DNA from: Candidatus Methanoperedens sp.
GTDB taxonomy: Archaea > Halobacteriota > Methanosarcinia > Methanosarcinales > Methanoperedenaceae
Reading direction: 5' to 3'
Assembly (NCBI GenBank): GCA_026552955.1
Contig: JAPMTS010000012.1
Span: forward strand, 1 to 64,000
Length of the DNA: 64,000 nt
The notes below the pieces were generated by a model, which made no database searches, was not told the origin of the DNA, and saw only the letters and a list, made by a program, of their open reading frames with translations. Positions 35,292-44,425 of the stretch are shown piece by piece (position 1 is the stretch's first letter; every line of letters begins with the position of its first letter). The translations under genes were made by a program, and so were the position numbers.

Positions 35292-38200
35292 ATGTATATC
35301 ATTATCAATAAATTATTGCCTGGTCTTTCAAGACTATTACCTGTACTCGTAATAAGTCTTATATTTATTCAATTCCTGTGTGTATCTGCCCTCGCACAAA
35401 AAGTGGAATATCACGATGGATATGATCTGGTCTATTACGACGATGGGTCAAAGGATATAATAAACGGAGCTTTGAATTTTCTTCGATGGGATGGTATATG
35501 GAGACCAAACGATGAATTGAATATTTCCAATGGAAGCTGGCCTTATTTATATTCCGGAAATGCAACAACTGCGGATTTCAAGGTAGATGATACCACCCTG
35601 ACTATTCCAAAAGCAAATACACAATTTAAATTGAAACCAAATTCGATCAGTTATAATATAGTATATTCAAAATCAGAATTGTTGGGGAAAGAAACATCCA
35701 TCAATCTAACGGACGCATTTATATATTTTCCTTATAAGTTGAAATCCAAAAAATCCCAAAATGAATATAAAGATAAATATAATATCAAATACGGCAACTT
35801 TCATTTTAAGGCAGGGATGGAACATATAGCGGTACATGACGACACGCCCAGGATTTATATAGAGGATGGAAAAGTATTCCAGGATGTAACATATCTTTTC
35901 CCACCTGATTACGAATTCAAAATAGATAATGGTGAAATTCGATTAGTTTTTAATAAAAAAGCACTCGATAAATTGACGGGCAATGTCACTATTGAGATCA
36001 GAACATGGGACATAACTGATATCAATCATTGGGGCGGAAATGTAACATTTTCTCAAACTACAGATGTAAAAGCAACCGGCAATGTGGAACTCAAACAAAC
36101 AGTTACTGATTATGCATTATATACCAGGTTCGATGAAGGAATTGGGACAATAATACATAATGAAAATACCTTAAATAGACCCCTGGGTGATCTTTTAGGT
36201 GCTTTGGGAGCTGGTACCTATACAACTGGTAAATATGGGACTGCTATTCATTTTAATGGGATTGATAATAAAGTTTTGTTCAATGATCACCCGGACTTCC
36301 GGTTGCCGGGTGATTTTACGATTTCATATTACATTAAATTGACTTCAGATGTGGATAATCAAGATACAGATATAACAAGAAAAGGCAGCACTGCTACTGC
36401 GAATCCTAAATCATGGTGGAAAATTGAGCTTACAAATAATTTAATGCATGGCTCTATAACAAAAGATGGTGTTACAGCAGTTGAGTCATACGATACAGTG
36501 GATCGCAGGGATGGAATGTGGCATTTTGTTGCATATAACAGGGGAGGGACCACATGCAGTTTGATAGTAGATGGGGTTACGATAAAAGCAAATACATGCC
36601 CGACAGATGCTGTAAACACTGCTTTATTGAGCATAGGGGCGAAGGATACCTATGTGCAAACAACAGGATTGGATTTTACTCATGGAACTATAGATGAGGT
36701 AAGAATATATAATCGTAAATTATCAGCTTCGGAACTTACATCTATTCGGAATAATGAACATTATACAGCAGGTACAGTCACTCGTAACCTTGTTTCTATT
36801 ATCCAGGCAGGGGAGGAAATAAAAGAGTTAGGATGCTATGGAACATGGGATAGTTCAATAACGAAAGTGGATATTATGGCAAGTTCCGATAATAGCATTT
36901 GGAATACGATAAAATCAAATGCAGCTCCAAATATTAATTATGCTGTTAATTCAGGTAACAATTATAATTATTCAAGATGTTCGCTGAGTGCAACTGACTC
37001 TTCAAAGACCCCGATAATTCAAAGTATCAGGGCAAATATAGGTATAAAATCTGCAGGTTTTAACGGTACAAATGCTCCGATGCTCTCATCAGTATCGATC
37101 TCATCGAACAACGCAAACTCATCAAAAGCCAAAGTAGGTAACGTCGTCAATGTAACCTTCACAGCGAACGAAACGTTATTGACCACGCCAACAGCGACCA
37201 TTGCCGGGCAGTCAGCCACAGTAACCAGCACAGGAGGAAACTCATACAATGCAACATACACTATGGTCAGCAGTGATCCGGAAGGAGCAATATCGTTCAC
37301 GATAAACTTCACAGATGCTGCAGGCAATCCGGGAACACAGGTAACTGCAGTAATGGATACAAGTTCAGTCACCTTTGATAAGAGTACTCCGGTGCTCTTA
37401 TCAGTATCGATCTCATCGAACAAAGCAAACCCAGCACTTGCAATGGTTGGAGATAATATAACAATCACTTTGACTGCAAATGAATCCCTGTTATCCGATC
37501 CAGTGGTGACAATTAAAGGTCATGGAGCCACAGTAACCAATTCCAGAGGATATTCATATAATGCAATATACACTATGGTCAGCAATGATACGGAAGGTGT
37601 AGTTTCATTCACTATAAACTTCACGGATACTGCAGGCAATCCGGGAATACAGGTAACATTGACAACTGATGAAAGTTCAGTCACCTTCTACAATACTTCA
37701 CCTGCTATCATAAACCCTGGAAACAATAGCATTAACAGAACGGGTTACGTCAATGTGACAGTAATTCTGGATAAGATCGGCACAGCCCAATACTTGAACT
37801 GGAATGGTGTGAACTACTCCATGACGCCTAATACTTCACAACCTGAAGGAACTATTTTCTACAAGAACATGACCGAACTTTTGAGCCGAAATTACATTCT
37901 TAAAGTGTATGCTAACGACTCAAATGGTCTGGTCAATGTTTCAGAAACAAGAATTGTGGTGGTCAACAGGACAATAATTAGTAAGACCATAGGAGAAGTC
38001 ATTAATTACACAACCCATAAAGTTAATTCTTCGATAGAAATAATATCACCCAGCAAGAACGTTACTGTCACTATTCTGAACGGGACAAATGCTTCAGTAG
38101 GAGGAGCTGTTCTGACTTCGATTTCGGTCGACTCCCTTGCTCAAGTGAATTCAACCTTCGTAGCAAATCTGGGCAGCAATGAGAAGCTGATTGGTGAGAA

Positions 38201-39155
38201 TCTCTCCATGGGTCCACAAGGCGCTATCTTCAGCCCTGACATACAGATACGCTTCAACTTTACCGATGCAATGCTTATAGAGGCAGGGATCACTGCTTCG
38301 GAATTGAAGGTCAAGTTCTACAATACCACCACAAATACCTGGGTCGTACAAACGCCATACACTCTAAATGAAACTGGTAAATATATAACTGCAAACGTGA
38401 GCCATTTGAGCATCTTTGCCCTGATGGGAACGACCACATCAACCACAGGTAGTGGAGATGGTGGAAGCACTGGCGGTGGAGGAGGCGGTGGGGGTGGAGG
38501 AGGTGGGGGTGGAGGAGGTGGTAAATCAGATGAGAACTCAACCAATATCGAAGTGATCGAGAAATATGATATAGAGATATTAAAGGATGTTCTAACATCA
38601 ATCAGGTACAAAGATCCTAAGAATCCCATAATGTTCGTCAATATCACAGGCAACAAAAGCCTGGGTGTAATCACGGCATCTGTAGAAGTATTGAAAAATA
38701 CTTCGACAATCGTGAAGGTACCACCTGATGGGCTTGTTTATAAGAACGCCAACATCTGGGTTGGAACCTCTGGCATGGCAATGCCAAAGAACATCAAGGA
38801 AGCTCTCATCAAATTCAAAGTAGATAACTCATGGTTGAGTGCAAACGGTGTTGCGGCAAAGAACATCGTGCTGATGAAATGGGACGGAAGCAGCTGGACA
38901 AACCTTGAGACAATGGTGTCGTCCAAAGACGACATTAACACATATTTGGAGGGAAAGACCAATTCTTTTTCACCATTTGCAATAACAGTTGTGAAATCTT
39001 CCGGAACATCATCTCAGGTGACCATCCAGAATGGGACTTCGACATTGCAAAAGATCATAGAAACACCAACACCAGAGAAAAAGAGCACGCCTGGATTTGA
39101 TATTGTCCTGGCTGTTGCTTCAATTTCTGCATTGTTGGGGCGAAAGAGAAGATGA
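35292..39155 (+). CDS. Large PGF-CTERM surface protein with LamG and Ig-like repeats
   Basis: 1287 residues from ATG 35292 (AAAAAAGGT site; the frame also opens at TTG 35271). In order: signal peptide (LVISLIFIQFLCVSALA), beta-rich N-terminal region, LamG domain (about 270-490), a tandem pair of 104-residue Ig-like repeats (about 596-803), further beta domains, a Gly run of about 18 residues (near 1060-1078), and a PGF-pre-PGF domain (about 1090-1230). The C-terminus STPGFDIVLAVASISALLGRKRR-like tail is a PGF-CTERM signal for archaeosortase A. Many N-x-S/T sites suggest heavy glycosylation. Probable role: adhesion or cell envelope. Confidence 0.85.
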   Translation: MYIIINKLLPGLSRLLPVLVISLIFIQFLCVSALAQKVEYHDGYDLVYYDDGSKDIINGALNFLRWDGIWRPNDELNISNGSWPYLYSGNATTADFKVDDTTLTIPKANTQFKLKPNSISYNIVYSKSELLGKETSINLTDAFIYFPYKLKSKKSQNEYKDKYNIKYGNFHFKAGMEHIAVHDDTPRIYIEDGKVFQDVTYLFPPDYEFKIDNGEIRLVFNKKALDKLTGNVTIEIRTWDITDINHWGGNVTFSQTTDVKATGNVELKQTVTDYALYTRFDEGIGTIIHNENTLNRPLGDLLGALGAGTYTTGKYGTAIHFNGIDNKVLFNDHPDFRLPGDFTISYYIKLTSDVDNQDTDITRKGSTATANPKSWWKIELTNNLMHGSITKDGVTAVESYDTVDRRDGMWHFVAYNRGGTTCSLIVDGVTIKANTCPTDAVNTALLSIGAKDTYVQTTGLDFTHGTIDEVRIYNRKLSASELTSIRNNEHYTAGTVTRNLVSIIQAGEEIKELGCYGTWDSSITKVDIMASSDNSIWNTIKSNAAPNINYAVNSGNNYNYSRCSLSATDSSKTPIIQSIRANIGIKSAGFNGTNAPMLSSVSISSNNANSSKAKVGNVVNVTFTANETLLTTPTATIAGQSATVTSTGGNSYNATYTMVSSDPEGAISFTINFTDAAGNPGTQVTAVMDTSSVTFDKSTPVLLSVSISSNKANPALAMVGDNITITLTANESLLSDPVVTIKGHGATVTNSRGYSYNAIYTMVSNDTEGVVSFTINFTDTAGNPGIQVTLTTDESSVTFYNTSPAIINPGNNSINRTGYVNVTVILDKIGTAQYLNWNGVNYSMTPNTSQPEGTIFYKNMTELLSRNYILKVYANDSNGLVNVSETRIVVVNRTIISKTIGEVINYTTHKVNSSIEIISPSKNVTVTILNGTNASVGGAVLTSISVDSLAQVNSTFVANLGSNEKLIGENLSMGPQGAIFSPDIQIRFNFTDAMLIEAGITASELKVKFYNTTTNTWVVQTPYTLNETGKYITANVSHLSIFALMGTTTSTTGSGDGGSTGGGGGGGGGGGGGGGGGKSDENSTNIEVIEKYDIEILKDVLTSIRYKDPKNPIMFVNITGNKSLGVITASVEVLKNTSTIVKVPPDGLVYKNANIWVGTSGMAMPKNIKEALIKFKVDNSWLSANGVAAKNIVLMKWDGSSWTNLETMVSSKDDINTYLEGKTNSFSPFAITVVKSSGTSSQVTIQNGTSTLQKIIETPTPEKKSTPGFDIVLAVASISALLGRKRR
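37077..37700 (+). repeat. Tandem 312-bp Ig-like coding repeat
   Basis: Two in-frame units (37077-37388 and 37389-about 37700, 104 codons each) encode similar Ig-like domains. Both share the words LSSVSISSN/LLSVSISSN, TFTANETLL/TLTANESLL, AISFTINFTD/VVSFTINFTD and AGNPG. Nucleotide identity is high at unit starts and ends, pointing to fairly recent duplication. Confidence 0.8.
38470..38523 (+). repeat. Poly-glycine coding tract
   Basis: A G-rich simple sequence of GGT/GGA/GGC/GGG codons encodes an uninterrupted run of about 18 glycines. It is a flexible linker before the PGF-pre-PGF domain and a likely site of replication slippage. Confidence 0.85.
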
Positions 39156-39310
39156 AAAATAAAATTGAGAACCTTGGAATCTTACAGGCAATTGAAGACA
39201 AAAAGCTCAATGCATCTCTATCCATAAAGCTCACGTAACTTGGGCTTGGGATTGATACAAATTTATGCTTATCCAATGTGGAAACGATCGTAGAAAGAAA
39301 ACGGAATATA

Positions 39311-40219
39311 TTACTCATATTCAGGTCTATTTTTGACATTTAATTTTTCCTCAATCTTCGTAAACATCCACGGGACAACGCACACCGAGGAAAATCCTAG
39401 CGCTCCATACCTGACATATATAAAAATAGGGTTTATTAAAGACAATAATTCTGATATTAAGTAGATCAAACCTAAAAACAAAATGCCTATAAATGCCCTT
39501 TTAACCGCCTGTTTCTTATTTTTCACATCGGAAAAACGGATTTTTTCTTCCTCCAATAAATAACCAAAACCCACAGAACCCATCACAAGGCCTAATTCGA
39601 TCTGTTCTTTCAAAAGACTTCCCTGCAACGATGTTATCAAAACAAGTACTACTGGCAGGCACATTGCAATTAGATATTTGGTGCTGCGCCCCTGTCTATT
39701 TATTATATTGAGGAACCCACTTTCACTTTTATATGAAATAAATGCGACCATAAGACCGAAAATGATCCCGCCAACGACATCACCTGTATAATGTACACCC
39801 AGATAGATCCGCGATAAGGAAATCAAGAAAATCGCAATGATTCCCACTATTATGATCTGCGTTCTTTTACTTCGAAATCCCAGGTAGCCATAAAAACCAG
39901 AGGATACCTGTGCATGACCGCTTGGGAACCCAAATTCATTTTCAGTGACTTTATGAAGATAAGTAGGAGGTCTTAGCATGCCGAAAAGGTTCTTGGCAAG
40001 AATTGCCAGGTATGCAGAAAAAAAAATTACATACATCGCCCTTATGCCCATTTTTTTGTTAAGGCACCAGAAAATGATAGATGCAAGGAGGATATAGACA
40101 GGCTCGCTGCCAGCATCGGTTAAAGCCTTAAATAACGTATCCAGTAGAGGAGTCCCAATATTCCGAAAAAATATATTGATATTTTCGTTGAAAAGGAATT
40201 GAAACGGCCCTCCTGCCAT
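39311..40219 (-). CDS. PAP2-family membrane phosphatase
   Basis: 302 residues. The PAP2 catalytic triplet is complete: KNLFGMLRPP (motif 1), GFPSGHAQVSS (motif 2) and SRIYLGVHYTGDVVGG (motif 3), followed by extra membrane helices. Such enzymes dephosphorylate isoprenoid or other lipid phosphates at the outer face. The C-terminal half (about 180-302) adds four helices beyond the minimal fold. Confidence 0.88.
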   Translation of the reverse strand: MAGGPFQFLFNENINIFFRNIGTPLLDTLFKALTDAGSEPVYILLASIIFWCLNKKMGIRAMYVIFFSAYLAILAKNLFGMLRPPTYLHKVTENEFGFPSGHAQVSSGFYGYLGFRSKRTQIIIVGIIAIFLISLSRIYLGVHYTGDVVGGIIFGLMVAFISYKSESGFLNIINRQGRSTKYLIAMCLPVVLVLITSLQGSLLKEQIELGLVMGSVGFGYLLEEEKIRFSDVKNKKQAVKRAFIGILFLGLIYLISELLSLINPIFIYVRYGALGFSSVCVVPWMFTKIEEKLNVKNRPEYE

Positions 40220-40336
40220 GTTATGACCTCAAAAGACAATCTATCTGTAGTATCAATCCCTTATTTTAAGTAATATATTTACCGCAAATGAATGGATAAA
40301 CACAGATTGAACCTGTGTTCTTCCACGACTGATTAG

Positions 40337-40516
40337 TTATGATCCCTTTACAATAGCTTTTGGTGAGCGGGCTATCTTCTTGCGTTTTGCGCCTGCAGAA
40401 GTATATCGCTGCATCGGGCCGGGGCGTTTATGACTGAGTTCGGCTTCAGGGACCATTATTATATTCCCTTTTCGTCCTTTTACCCTGCCCCATTTTGTTA
40501 TACCTGTTTTTCCCAT
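40337..40516 (-). CDS. DUF5350-type small basic protein
   Basis: A 59-residue basic protein starting MGKTGITKWGRVKGRKGNII and containing KRPGPMQRYTSAGAKRKK, which matches the methanogen DUF5350 family as I remember it. The composition resembles an RNA- or ribosome-binding peptide; function unknown. The frame opens at TTG 40534, but GGAGG stands before ATG 40516. The roughly 210 nt upstream contain potential alternative hairpins (see 40640-40740). Confidence 0.75.
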   Translation of the reverse strand: MGKTGITKWGRVKGRKGNIIMVPEAELSHKRPGPMQRYTSAGAKRKKIARSPKAIVKGS

Positions 40517-40639
40517 GTAATTTATATCCTCCAATGATTTGGTTTGGCTTCAGAATACTTCCGTTTATTCATAAACCTTTCCCCGTTTCAATTCTCTTCT
40601 TTAATGTGCAGAATAGTTAAAATGCTTTCCATATCCTGA

Positions 40640-40740
40640 TGAAAAAGGAGGCATGAGCGGGAGTTTTCAATTATCCTGGAAAGCCTCCCGATCATGTGTG
40701 GCTCTTACCGAACACGGCAGTAAGAATAATTGAAGTTCAG
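40640..40740 (-). promoter_or_regulatory. Structured region upstream of the DUF5350 gene
   Basis: Several complementary segments compete here: GGAGGC (40647-40652) with GCCTCC (40683-40688); TTCAATTAT (40666-40674) with ATAATTGAA (40726-40734); and CTTACCG (40704-40710) with CGG-CA-GTAAG (40715-40724). The first two pairs interlock, so only one can form fully at a time. It lies in the probable leader of the DUF5350 gene. It could be a leader regulator or a small RNA; no known family is recognised. Confidence 0.35.
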
Positions 40741-40746
40741 TTTGAC

Positions 40747-40974
40747 CTACAGCTTTTCTGACTTCGATAAATTCCCGGTAAAACGTTTTCGTTCTGAATT
40801 TACAGTGATCCTGGATATAATTCTTTTTTCAGGGATTTTGTATGCCCATCCTCCAAAACTGTCTACATACAAAATGTTCTCATTATAATCCTCTTCGACA
40901 AATTGAACCTGTCCTGTATGTTTTTCATTCAATCCAACTTTAAATTCTACGACATCTCCTCTTGAGTATCTCAT
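40747..40974 (-). CDS. Small beta-rich protein, unknown function
   Basis: 75 residues with a strong ribosome site (GGAGGGATT) before ATG 40974. The fold looks like a small SH3/KOW-like barrel (RGDVVEFKVGLNEKHTGQVQ, then ILYVDSFGGWAYKIPEKRI), but I recognise no family. It is transcribed from one arm of the repeated intergenic element at 40996-41160, with a TATAAA near 41007-41012. Confidence 0.6.
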   Translation of the reverse strand: MRYSRGDVVEFKVGLNEKHTGQVQFVEEDYNENILYVDSFGGWAYKIPEKRIISRITVNSERKRFTGNLSKSEKL

Positions 40975-40995
40975 AATCCCTCCTGCTATTCTTTT

Positions 40996-41160
40996 TTATG
41001 TCCCGCTTTATACCCGAAATGAAAAGGAAGGAAAGGAAAAAGATCCTTTCCCATAAGTTCCCACTCCTTTGGGTCCTATAGTTTTTATGTACATTTCACT
41101 GTACAATTCTACAATACTTTCATACTCAGATATTTCCTGTTATTACATAAGTTCATAACT
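40996..41160. repeat. Structured intergenic repeat, copy A
   Basis: This segment resembles copy B at 49455-49600 in the same orientation. Shared blocks: GGAAGGAAAGGAAAAA / ATCCTTTCCCAT, CCCACTCCTTTGGG, and ATACTTTCATAC-x-AGATATTTCCTGTTATTACA. The core GGAAAGGA / TCCTTTCC stem with an A-rich loop is kept in both. Copy A has an extra 30-nt patch with two TGTACA palindromes. Both copies lie between a leftward small gene and a rightward regulator or repeat protein gene. Confidence 0.75.
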
Positions 41161-41196
41161 TATTAATCATGATAAATTTAGTATAGAAACTGTACA
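41088..41196 (+). promoter_or_regulatory. Three TGTACA boxes before the RHH regulator gene
   Basis: The palindrome TGTACA occurs at 41088-41093, 41100-41105 and 41191-41196, within 150 nt of the start of a ribbon-helix-helix protein gene at 41238. RHH proteins usually bind short palindromes and repress their own operons, so these are candidate operators. This is inferred from position only. Confidence 0.4.
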
Positions 41197-41237
41197 GAAA
41201 CATTAATCTATCTGTGTAATATTTAGGTTATAGTCCC

Positions 41238-42716
41238 ATGAATCTCAGAAAAAGTATCTCTCTGGACGAAGAGTATATTAAGAAAATTGAGCCACTCCTT
41301 CAAAAACACAATGGAAATCTGAGCGCGGTCATACGTGAAATCATTGATCTTGCAGATTATGCTTCCAAGGATCCCGATTACATTAAGAGGCTTATTTCGG
41401 GAATGAAAAATAAGCAAAGCATGACCTCTTCGACTCTTGCCTGGACTTTGAAAAATCTCGCCGGCAGGCGTCCGGATCGGGAATTTGTTAATAACATCCT
41501 GGGGGATGATATCTATTCTATCACTTTTCTTGAAAAGCGTTTGAATGAACTTCTGGGAGAAGTTTATTGGGATTCTTCGATCAAAATAACTTCGGATAAT
41601 GACAGGGCGCCACAGGATGCTTCATTTATCATAACCGGAAAGAACCAGGATATGAACATGTTCATAGGAGCTTTTATAGCTGTATTCGTGTCCGAGAAAT
41701 ATGATCTTGGCATATCAAGCACAAGAAATGAAAATAACTCTTTTGAAATGCATATGGTAAGGGGGACAAGGGAATGGGCGTTAGAAAGCACAAATGATCA
41801 TTTCGGGTATATGGAACCTGCTTTTTCCGAATTCTACAAAAGACCGGATTTCTGGAATATGGTACTTATCCTGTATTCAAAGATGAATTATGACATAGTT
41901 GTAATACCAAAACAGTTCTTTGAAGAGATCCTTGGTGGAAAGTCATCTCATAAAATAACAACAATTATTGAAAAATTCTACGGTTCTCCAATAAACCAGA
42001 TACCTGTGGAGGATTTATTAAAAAAAATTAAGGATGTTTACTTATGTACGGGCATGATAGAAAATGCTGACATTGACAAAGAATCGCTAATACTATACCA
42101 TTCATTTACCGAACCCGAATCCATCAAAAAGCTTGCCAATATGTTTGTTGAATTACTCAGGTTGAGCGGACATGCATATAATTATGTAACAAGCAGAAAT
42201 CTCATAGTCTTAAATCCCATACCGGGAACAGGCAAGATACTTATAAAAATGATGGATACAATGAAGAAATCAGGGGTAGGGTTTGAGAAATATTATGAAG
42301 ACCTTCTGAAAATGTTAGATATGTTAAAAAATATGCCTTCAAATGAAGAGCTTATTAGATCATTGGGCCGAAAATTCGGAATAATGATAATAGAAAATTA
42401 CCAAAAAAATGAAGTGATAAGTACCTGGGATGAAGAAACTTTCTTAACTTACATGAGAGAAACCAGCACTATCCTCAAAATGGATTCAACCTGGGAAATC
42501 ATAAGCAAGAATGCGATTTACGGCAGGATCAGAAGTTTTCCATGGGCAGAAAATGACACCCGTATAAATAATCTTAATTGTACGTTCATAAAGGGGATGT
42601 TCCATGGTTGGATTTCACATGCCTTTGGCGAAGAGACGGAAATTATCCTTACAATGCCCTCAAAAGATTCAGGGAATGATTTCAGTGAAATCTATATTGA
42701 TTTGAGATTATCATGA
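41238..42716 (+). CDS. Ribbon-helix-helix protein with large archaeal sensory-like region
   Basis: 492 residues. The first 45 match a ribbon-helix-helix DNA-binding fold (RKSISLDEEYIKKIEPLLQK, then NLSAVIREIIDLADYA). The remaining 440 residues have two similar alpha/beta segments (about 100-180 and 420-490, each with a GxFxxxxVS/SHAFGEE-like pattern) around a helical middle. I recognise no family for this part. It is the first gene of the Kai/kinase unit and overlaps the kinase start (ATGA), so it probably regulates or anchors that pathway. Confidence 0.65.
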   Translation: MNLRKSISLDEEYIKKIEPLLQKHNGNLSAVIREIIDLADYASKDPDYIKRLISGMKNKQSMTSSTLAWTLKNLAGRRPDREFVNNILGDDIYSITFLEKRLNELLGEVYWDSSIKITSDNDRAPQDASFIITGKNQDMNMFIGAFIAVFVSEKYDLGISSTRNENNSFEMHMVRGTREWALESTNDHFGYMEPAFSEFYKRPDFWNMVLILYSKMNYDIVVIPKQFFEEILGGKSSHKITTIIEKFYGSPINQIPVEDLLKKIKDVYLCTGMIENADIDKESLILYHSFTEPESIKKLANMFVELLRLSGHAYNYVTSRNLIVLNPIPGTGKILIKMMDTMKKSGVGFEKYYEDLLKMLDMLKNMPSNEELIRSLGRKFGIMIIENYQKNEVISTWDEETFLTYMRETSTILKMDSTWEIISKNAIYGRIRSFPWAENDTRINNLNCTFIKGMFHGWISHAFGEETEIILTMPSKDSGNDFSEIYIDLRLS

Positions 42717-44425
42717 AAGATGAAGTCCACCTATTGCCAAAATTGATCTTAGAAATAAATGATGCCAAAGATTTCCAATCCGCAATAGAAGTTGCATTGA
42801 AGAAAATATGTAAAATAACAGGCTGGAATTATGGGGATGCGTGGATCAAAAGCAAGGAGGGATCAGTGCTTGAAAAAATTCCTGCAGGATATTGCAGTTC
42901 CGGAAGTCCTGTAAAGTTCAAGGAATTAAGCAAAAAGTTTAGATTTCCTCTGGGCACAGGGGTGCCAGGGCGTACCTGGCTCTCAAAAAAGCATGAATGG
43001 GTGCCTGATGTTTCAATAGTTTCCGAAATAGATTTCCCCCGCGCCAAAATTGCCAGGGAGGCGGGATTCAGGGCATGTCTCGGAGTTCCGATCATTGCCA
43101 ATGACGAAGTCCTCGCTGTTCTCACCTTTCTCATGTTTGAATCCAGAGATGAAGAAATGCGACTTGTTGATTTCATTTCGGTGGCTGCGGCCCAACTGGG
43201 TTCTGTAATCCAGAGAAAAAAGGCAGAAGAAGAGATCAGGAAACTGAATGCCCAGCTTGAGCGGAGGGTGGTGGAACGTACGGCAGAACTTGTAACTGCC
43301 AACGAAGAATTGAAGGCTGAGATGATGGAGCGAAAGAGGATTGAGGAGACACTGCGGGAGAATCAGGACTTATTGCAGGCCATCATTCATGGCACAAATG
43401 ACGCGATTTTTGTAAAAGACCGGGAGTGCAGGGTCATTATGGCCAACCCTGCCACCCTGCGCATTATCGGCAAAACGGCGCAAGAGGTTATTGGCAAGAA
43501 AGATACAGAAATATACACAGATCCTGAAATTGGCCTCTCGACTATGGAAAACGATTGCCGCATTATGGAGTCCGGTAATTCCGAAATAGTAGAGGAAATA
43601 ATCGAAGGACCGCATGGAAAGCAGATATTCCTCTCTACCAAGTGCCCACGAATTGATGCTGATGGCAGGATCATCGGGATCATTGGCGTTGCTTGTGACA
43701 TTACTGAACGTAAACGGGCTGAGAATGAGCTGCGAAAAACCCATGATGAGTCAGAATTACGTGTTCAGGAACGGACAGCACAGCTGAAGGACTCTCTTAA
43801 AGAAAAAGAAATACTGCTGCGTGAGATACACCATCGAGTAAAGAACAATATGCAGATCATATCCGGTTTATTGATGCTCCAGGAAGAATTCAGCAATGAT
43901 GAAAAATTTATTGAAATGATAAAGGAAAGCCAGAACAGGATAGTTTCTATGGCCCTTGTTCATGAGAAACTTTATAGATCTGAAAGTTTAGCAAAAATTG
44001 ATTTTAAAGAATATATTGATGCCCTGGTAAGTGGCCTGTTCGAGTCCTATGGGATCACTGAAAACAGGATTGGTCTGAAGGTAGATGCGGAAAATATTTC
44101 TATGGGAATTGATGCCGCAATACCTTGTGGATTGATAATCAATGAACTGATTTCGAATTCCCTGAAACATGCATTTCCCGAAGAGAAAAAAGGTGAAATT
44201 GAAATATCCCTGAGTTCAATGGGTGAAGATATTATAGAAATCTCAGTACAGGATAACGGTATTGGCATTCCGGATGACCTGGATTTTAGAAACACCCAAT
44301 CTCTGGGTCTGCATATCGTTAACTTATTGGTAGAAGACCAGTTGCATGGTGAGATAACGCTGGATAAAGAAAGAGGGACTGAATTTAGAATCAGGTTTGG
44401 AGGAATCAATGTTAAAAGAAAATAA
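42713..44425 (+). CDS. GAF-PAS histidine kinase (HisKA_2 type)
   Basis: 570 residues, soluble. In order: GAF domain (about 10-165), coiled coil (about 170-215), PAS domain (about 222-335), coiled coil, HisKA_2-type dimerisation box with phospho-acceptor His near residue 373 ([17 protein letters not shown]), and HATPase (N-box [16 protein letters not shown]-box DNGIGIP). No membrane segment, so it senses a cytoplasmic signal. It overlaps the RHH gene by 4 nt and kaiC by 17 nt. The last 215 residues are very similar to those of the kinase at 46868. Confidence 0.9.
   Translation: MKDEVHLLPKLILEINDAKDFQSAIEVALKKICKITGWNYGDAWIKSKEGSVLEKIPAGYCSSGSPVKFKELSKKFRFPLGTGVPGRTWLSKKHEWVPDVSIVSEIDFPRAKIAREAGFRACLGVPIIANDEVLAVLTFLMFESRDEEMRLVDFISVAAAQLGSVIQRKKAEEEIRKLNAQLERRVVERTAELVTANEELKAEMMERKRIEETLRENQDLLQAIIHGTNDAIFVKDRECRVIMANPATLRIIGKTAQEVIGKKDTEIYTDPEIGLSTMENDCRIMESGNSEIVEEIIEGPHGKQIFLSTKCPRIDADGRIIGIIGVACDITERKRAENELRKTHDESELRVQERTAQLKDSLKEKEILLREIHHRVKNNMQIISGLLMLQEEFSNDEKFIEMIKESQNRIVSMALVHEKLYRSESLAKIDFKEYIDALVSGLFESYGITENRIGLKVDAENISMGIDAAIPCGLIINELISNSLKHAFPEEKKGEIEISLSSMGEDIIEISVQDNGIGIPDDLDFRNTQSLGLHIVNLLVEDQLHGEITLDKERGTEFRIRFGGINVKRK
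43754..44398 (+). repeat. Duplicated kinase-core DNA, copy 1
   Basis: The 3' 645 nt of the first kinase gene align without gaps to 47891-48535 in the second, with long identical runs (for example AGAAAAAGAAATACTGCTGC). The encoded cores share [22 protein letters not shown] and [10 protein letters not shown]. The sensor halves upstream differ. This is a direct repeat about 4.1 kb apart. Confidence 0.8.
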
